The position numbers and the translations under genes were made by a program. The notes beneath the pieces were generated by a model. The model was not told the origin of the DNA, did not search any database, and saw only the letters and a program-made list of their open reading frames with translations. From Hibiscus mutabilis (taxonomy: Eukaryota; Streptophyta; Magnoliopsida; Malvales; Malvaceae), in contig CM033752.1 in the NCBI GenBank assembly GCA_019671005.1, positions 26,234,969 to 26,298,968 on the forward strand: 64,000 bases of DNA, in the 5' to 3' direction. Below, piece by piece: positions 59,700-64,000 of the stretch (positions are counted from its first letter, which is position 1; each line of letters starts with the position of its first letter).

Positions 59700-60490
59700 G
59701 CGTATGTTATGAGAACCCAAATATGCAGAAAGTGCATTCTTAGGATATTTGCATATTTTGCAATTTTCCAAGAGTGTTTCTGGAAGAGTTACATGGTTTG
59801 TCGTCGGATACGGAGGTGGAGTTTTGCATTAAAACGTATGCGGATACGGCTACAGTGTTGATTGATCCATACCATATGGCACCGAAAGAGATAAAAGATT
59901 TGAAGACGCAGTTGCAAGAGTTGTTGGATCGATGTTTTATTTGGCCAAGTGTGTCACCATGAGGTGCACCGGTGTTGTTTGTGAAAAAGATAGATGGCAT
60001 GATGAGAATGTTCATTGATTATCGGCAACTGAAAAAGTTGACGCTTAAGAACAAGTATCATTTACCATGGATTGATGATTTGTTTGATCAGTTTCGGGGT
60101 GTTATCAGGTTTTCTAAGATTGATCTACGGTCTGGGTATTATCATTTGAAGGTGAAAGATAAAGACGTGCCGAATATAGCTTTTCACACACGCTACGGGC
60201 ATTATGAGTTTTTGGTAATGTTGTTTGGTTTGACCAATACCCTAACATCATTCATGGATATGATGAATCAGTGTTCTATGAATTTTTAGACCAATTTATT
60301 GTAGTGTTCATTGATGACATTCTTGTGTACTCTTATACTAAGGAAGATCACGATCAACATTTGCGGATTGTGTTACAAGTTTCGTTGGATAACAAGCTTT
60401 ACGCCAAGTTGAGTAAGTGCGAGTTTTGGATCAAGCGGTGGTTTTCCTTGGCCATGTTTTTTCAGTCGAAGGTATTCGTGTAGATCAACA
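59700..60490 (+). pseudogene. Element V reverse transcriptase
   Basis: RT blocks are visible in order: an N-terminal linker (VFLEELHGL-like); PYHMAPKEIKDLKTQLQELL; CFIWPSVSP then an in-frame TGA where Trp is expected (59960); GAPVLFVKKIDGMMRMFIDY; IDLRSGYYHLKV; FGLTNT; and FIDDILVY with both catalytic aspartates in a shifted frame starting about 60271. It ends near the SKCEFW block at 60415-60430. It is inactive because of the stop and frameshift. Confidence 0.9.
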
Positions 60491-61100
60491 GAAAATAGAG
60501 GCTGTTGTGAATTAGAAGCAACCGAAGTCGGTATCGGAGGTTTATAGTTTTTTAGGGTTGGCAGGATATTATCAATGCATTGTTGATGGTTTCTCGAGGA
60601 TTGCTAAACCTTTGACAAAATTGTTTCAGAAAGATATGAGTTTTGAGTGGATCAGCAAGCATTCTAAAAGCTGAAGGAAGCTTGATGCAAGCTCCAATCT
60701 TGATTCAACCTAAGTCAAAAAAGGAGTTTGTCGTGTATAGCGATGCATCCTAAGTAGGTTTAGGATGCGTATTGATGCAAGAAGAAAGGGTTGTCGCCTA
60801 TGCGTCTAGGCAATTGAAGGTACATGAACGCAGTTACCCTACCCATGATATTGAGTTGGCTGCGGTAGTGTTTGCCTTGAAGATTTGGTGACATTATCTT
60901 TATGGTGAGAAGTGTACTGTGTATACATATTACAAAAGTTTAAAGTACTTGATGTCGCAGAAAGAGTTAAATCTTAGGCAACGAAGATGGTTGAAGTTGC
61001 TAAAGGATTACAATATGAAAATAAAGTATCATCCTGGAAAAGCTAATGTGGTGGCTGATGCTTTGAGTAGGAAGGTTGCGGTTGAGCTGAGGGCGATGTT
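60491..61100 (+). pseudogene. Element V RNase H
   Basis: The tether region (FLGLAGYYQ-like, near 60555) and an RNase H core (VVYSDAS near 60735, GCVLMQEERVVAYASRQLK near 60765) are in broken frames. The end of the domain is open from 60919: YYKSLKYLMSQKELNLRQRR, DYNMKIKYHPGKANVVADAL. In the usual DHKSLKYL block the Asp-His pair is replaced by Tyr-Tyr. Confidence 0.85.
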
Positions 61101-61229
61101 TGCTCGGTTGAGTGTGTTGTCTGATGGTGGGTTATTGGCTGAGTTGCAGGTGAAGCCTTCGATGTTGGAGATGGTTAAGGAGAAACAACCTTATGATGAT
61201 ATGCTTGTGCCGAATGTTAAGGATATCTT

Positions 61230-61967
61230 GGATGGAATTCAAACGGATTATGGTTTTAGTGAAGATGGGGCTTTGTGTTTCAAAGGTTGAGTGGTAGCGT
61301 CGAGTGGCGAAGAGTTGAGGCACACTATCTTGACTGAGGCACATTTGAGTCCTTTTGCTATGCATCCAGGGAGTATGAAGATGTATCAGGACTTGAAGAA
61401 AAAGTATTTCTGGGTTGGTTTGAAGAAAGATGTTCCGGATTTTGTTGCTCAATGCATGGTTTGTCAACATGTTAAACAGAACATCATTTTCCTTCGGGGT
61501 TGTTGCAACCGTTAAAGATTCCAAAATAGAAGTGGGAGAGAATCACCATGGGTTTTGTGTCTGGTCTACCTTTGACGCCATTGAAGAAGAATTCCGTTTG
61601 GGTGATTGTGGATAGGTTTACGAAATGTGCACATTTTTTGGCTGTGCATACGACGTATACTTTGGATAAGTTGGCAGAGTTGTACATTGTTGAGATTGTG
61701 AGGTTGCACGTGGTACCAAAGTCTATTGTATCGGATAGAGATTTGCGTTTCACCATGAGGTTTTGGGAATGTTTGCATAAAGCCTTGGGTACACGGTTGA
61801 ACTTCAGTACTTCGTATCATCCCCAAACGGATGGTCAGCCCGAGCGTGTTATCCAAGTGTTAGAAGATATGTTGCAGTGTTGCATCATAGATTTTCAGGG
61901 GTCATGGGAGAAGCAGTTACCGTTGGTGGAGTTCACTTATAATAATAGTTATCAAGCTAGTATCTAG
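61230..61967 (+). pseudogene. Element V integrase (zinc finger and DDE core)
   Basis: The HHCC finger is readable: AHLSPFAMHPGSMKMYQDLK, then FVAQCMVCQHVK at 61440-61475. After a frameshift near 61500 the core is open from 61548 to 61967: MGFVSGLPLTP, the first catalytic Asp in VDRFTKCAHF, the second in SIVSDRDLRF, and the Glu in GQPERVIQVLEDML. Stops at about 61965 (TAG) and 61980 (TAA) follow where Gln and Glu are normally found. The catalytic residues remain, but the frame is broken. Confidence 0.9.
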
Positions 61968-61985
61968 ATGGCACCGTACTAAGCT

Positions 61986-62570
61986 TTGTATGGTAGAAGA
62001 TGTCGTACGCCACTTTGTTGGGCGGAGGCAGGAGAGAAGTATGTTTCTTTGCCAGATGTGTTAAAAGATACCAATGAGAAAGTAAAGCTTATTAGTGACC
62101 GTTTGAAAGTAGCTTTGGACCGGCAAAAGTCCTATGCTGACTTGAAGCGAAGGGAGATTGAGTATACAGTTGGTGATCGTGTGTTTTTTAAGGTTTCACC
62201 TTGGAAGAAAGTGATAAAGTTTGGACAGAAGGGCAAATTGAGTCCTAGATTTATTGGTTCATATGAGGCTTTGGAGCGTGTTGGTCCAGTTGCGTACAGG
62301 TTGAGGTTGCCAGCAGAATTAGAAAAGATACATGATGTTTTCCATGTATCAATGCTTCGGAGGTATAGATCGGATCCTTCACATGTAATGTCTGTGGAAG
62401 AGATTTAGTTGAATCCAGACTTGACCTATGATGAGGAACTAGTGAGAATTCTGGATTTGAGTAGCAAAATTCTCCGCAGAAAGACCATAAAGTTGGTAAA
62501 GGTGTTGTTGCGACATCGTGGGGTTGAGGAAGCTACCTGGGAAAGCAAGGAAGACATGCTGAAATAGTTC
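61986..62570 (+). pseudogene. Element V integrase C-terminus with chromodomain-like tail
   Basis: The open frame 61986-62408 gives GRRCRTPLCWAEAGEK, the GPY/F-like region (GKLSPRFIGSYEALERVGPV, AYRLRLPAELEKIHDVFHVS) and a stop at 62406. Past the stop the tail continues: LVKVLLRHRGVEEATWESKE with a TAG near 62566. Such a tail marks chromoviruses (Tekay/Del or related clades) and may guide insertion to chromatin. The exact clade is not settled. Confidence 0.85.
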
Positions 62571-62610
62571 CCTCATCCTTTTCCACCAGGTAAATTTCGA
62601 GGATGAAATT

Positions 62611-62628
62611 TCTTAAGAGGGGGAGAGT
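62611..62628 (+). promoter_or_regulatory. Polypurine tract of element V
   Basis: TCTTAAGAGGGGGAGAGT directly precedes the 3' LTR and follows GAGGATGAAATTTC, as in elements II, III and IV. Confidence 0.85.
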
Positions 62629-64000
62629 TATAATGCCCTGAAATTGGGCCTAGATGTGAACCAGATTGGGTAGGTGATTCGAAAGAATCAGTTTAGGCAA
62701 TTCGAATAGTTTCGGGAATTAAATCTTATAAAATTGTTTTTGGTCAAAATAAAATATGGAAAAACGTTAGAAATTACTTAATTAATATTTTAAGTAATTT
62801 TGTAAATTCAATTTAGGGTAATTAAATCTGATTTTGGTACATTTTGCTTTAGTGACTAAAATGAAAAGCTTTCAAAATTGTTTTTGGTGACTAAATCGTA
62901 AAAGGATCAAAAATTAGAATCTCTAAGGAGCTATTTAACCAATATTTTTCATCAGATTTCTCTCTTAATTTAGGTTATTTTAAGGTGTTTTTAAATGGTT
63001 TTATAATTAAATAAATGAGGATTTATTAAAAGGATTTTTAATTTGTAAAATCACTTTCTTACATAACTACTTTTCTTCCAACCTTTTTCTCTCAATTTTC
63101 TCAGCAACCAAACTAAGATTTCTGCTTCAAAATTCTCAGGAAACAATCTCTATTGATTTCCTTTTTGTTTTCTAATTGACTTCTTCAAATCTTGTTGCAA
63201 AATCTCTATGGATTTCAATCAAGCTTTTCCAATTAAGGGAGAAATCAACAATTAGAGGTGATTTTCATTTCTCTCCTCTAATTAAAGGTTCTTTATTGAA
63301 ATTCCCAAGTTCTTGATCCTTTGTTACTGATTTGTGTTAAGGAATTATGATTCTAATATGGATTTGATAATTAAATTGAGCTTTATTTGGAAAATTGTTG
63401 GAAATTGATTTGGATCTGTTTTGGTGATGAATCGAATTGATTTAGATCTCTATTTGGATGATTTTTAATGTTGAAAGAAGTTCTTAATCAATGAAATCCC
63501 GAAACTATACGGATAGCTAGTTTTCTATGTTGTTTATAATTGGTTTTTGGTGTGATCTTGTTGCTGTAGAGTTGCTGGAGGTATGAGGACGTGTTTGAAG
63601 TGTTTTTGGATGTTAATTGATGTTGTTAAGGTGTTAGAATCTTTAGGTTTTGGCTGGGCTTTATTTAGATATGGTTTGGTGATGTTCTTGATAGATTTAG
63701 AGAGGTGTTTGATGGATTCTTATGAGGCGAGGTTGTGTTTATTGTTACTGGAGGTTTGTGATGTAGAGATGTGTTTTAATCCTCTATTTTTGATTCGGTA
63801 AAGTAGGGGAGTTGAATCCTTTATCTTTTAGAGAAGGCGCGGAAGCTTCAGAAGCTTGATTCGCGTATCGGTAAGCAAGCGTTGGATTGTTGGTGAGTAG
63901 AAAATTGTTTTACTGTTATTAAAAGGTTTGAAAGGAGTTGTGGGAGTTTAGATAAAGTTTGAAACACTTATCTGAGCTCAAAAGTAAGTATCAGTTGAGC
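62629..64000 (+). mobile_element. Element V, 3' LTR (first 1372 bp, cut by window edge)
   Basis: It is collinear with 55689 onward. Its first bases read TATAATGCCC where the partner has TGTAACGCCC, so the conserved terminal TG is TA. The last third of the LTR lies outside the window. The open frame at 63583-63801 recurs in mutated form in the 5' LTR and is not a gene. Confidence 0.9.

Overview
The window is repeat-dominated nuclear DNA of a flowering plant, most likely a eudicot. Evidence is the AT-rich base composition, Ty3/gypsy and Ty1/copia LTR retrotransposons primed by initiator-Met or by GGCGACTCC-type tRNA binding sites, a plant-type LINE with a terminal RNase H domain, MITEs, and one intron-containing plant gene with canonical GT-AG introns. 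The long (2-4.5 kb) LTRs would suit Malvaceae, but the sequence alone does not prove this. No bacterial genes, rRNA, tRNA or CRISPR array were seen.

Layout, left to right. 1-4153: three abutting LTR pieces (two minus-strand gypsy-type, one plus-strand copia-type). 4375-39345: a minus-strand LINE pseudogene split in three, holding a nested stack of transposons. A MITE (5164-5996) sits in its zinc finger. A Tat/Ogre-like LTR element on the minus strand (element I, 6071-38781) sits just upstream of that in the LINE. Element I contains a minus-strand chromovirus-like element (II, 7483-30866). Element II's pol is replaced by the 3' end of a plus-strand element (III, 11199-25671), and III's giant LTR is split by a plus-strand element (IV, 15345-25114) with a perfect 5-bp target duplication. 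Internal DNA of element I carries several arrays of short hairpin-forming repeats.

41216-44840 holds the only convincing host gene: an eight-exon, minus-strand gene for a 365-residue class-IV PLP-dependent aminotransferase-like protein, apparently intact. Only 93 bp beyond its start codon begins a plus-strand Tat/Ogre-like LTR (44933-47473), itself carrying a 1.37-kb foldback MITE (45276-46642).

47474-55688: anonymous DNA with telomere-like and GTTCGTTTA-rich patches, an internally deleted copia-type element (49438-51605), a gypsy-type LTR fragment (52086-53218) and the 3' part of an Athila-like element (53219-55688). That remnant is interrupted by a full-length but inactivated plus-strand chromovirus-like element (V, 55689 to beyond the right edge) with recognisable gag, protease, RT, RNase H, integrase and C-terminal domains.

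The most unusual signal is a motif, GTACCGATAC (reverse complement GTATCGGTAC), clustered in the LTRs of at least five element families, including both copia-type and gypsy-type. No gene explains it. All transposon coding regions are broken; nothing here looks able to transpose by itself.
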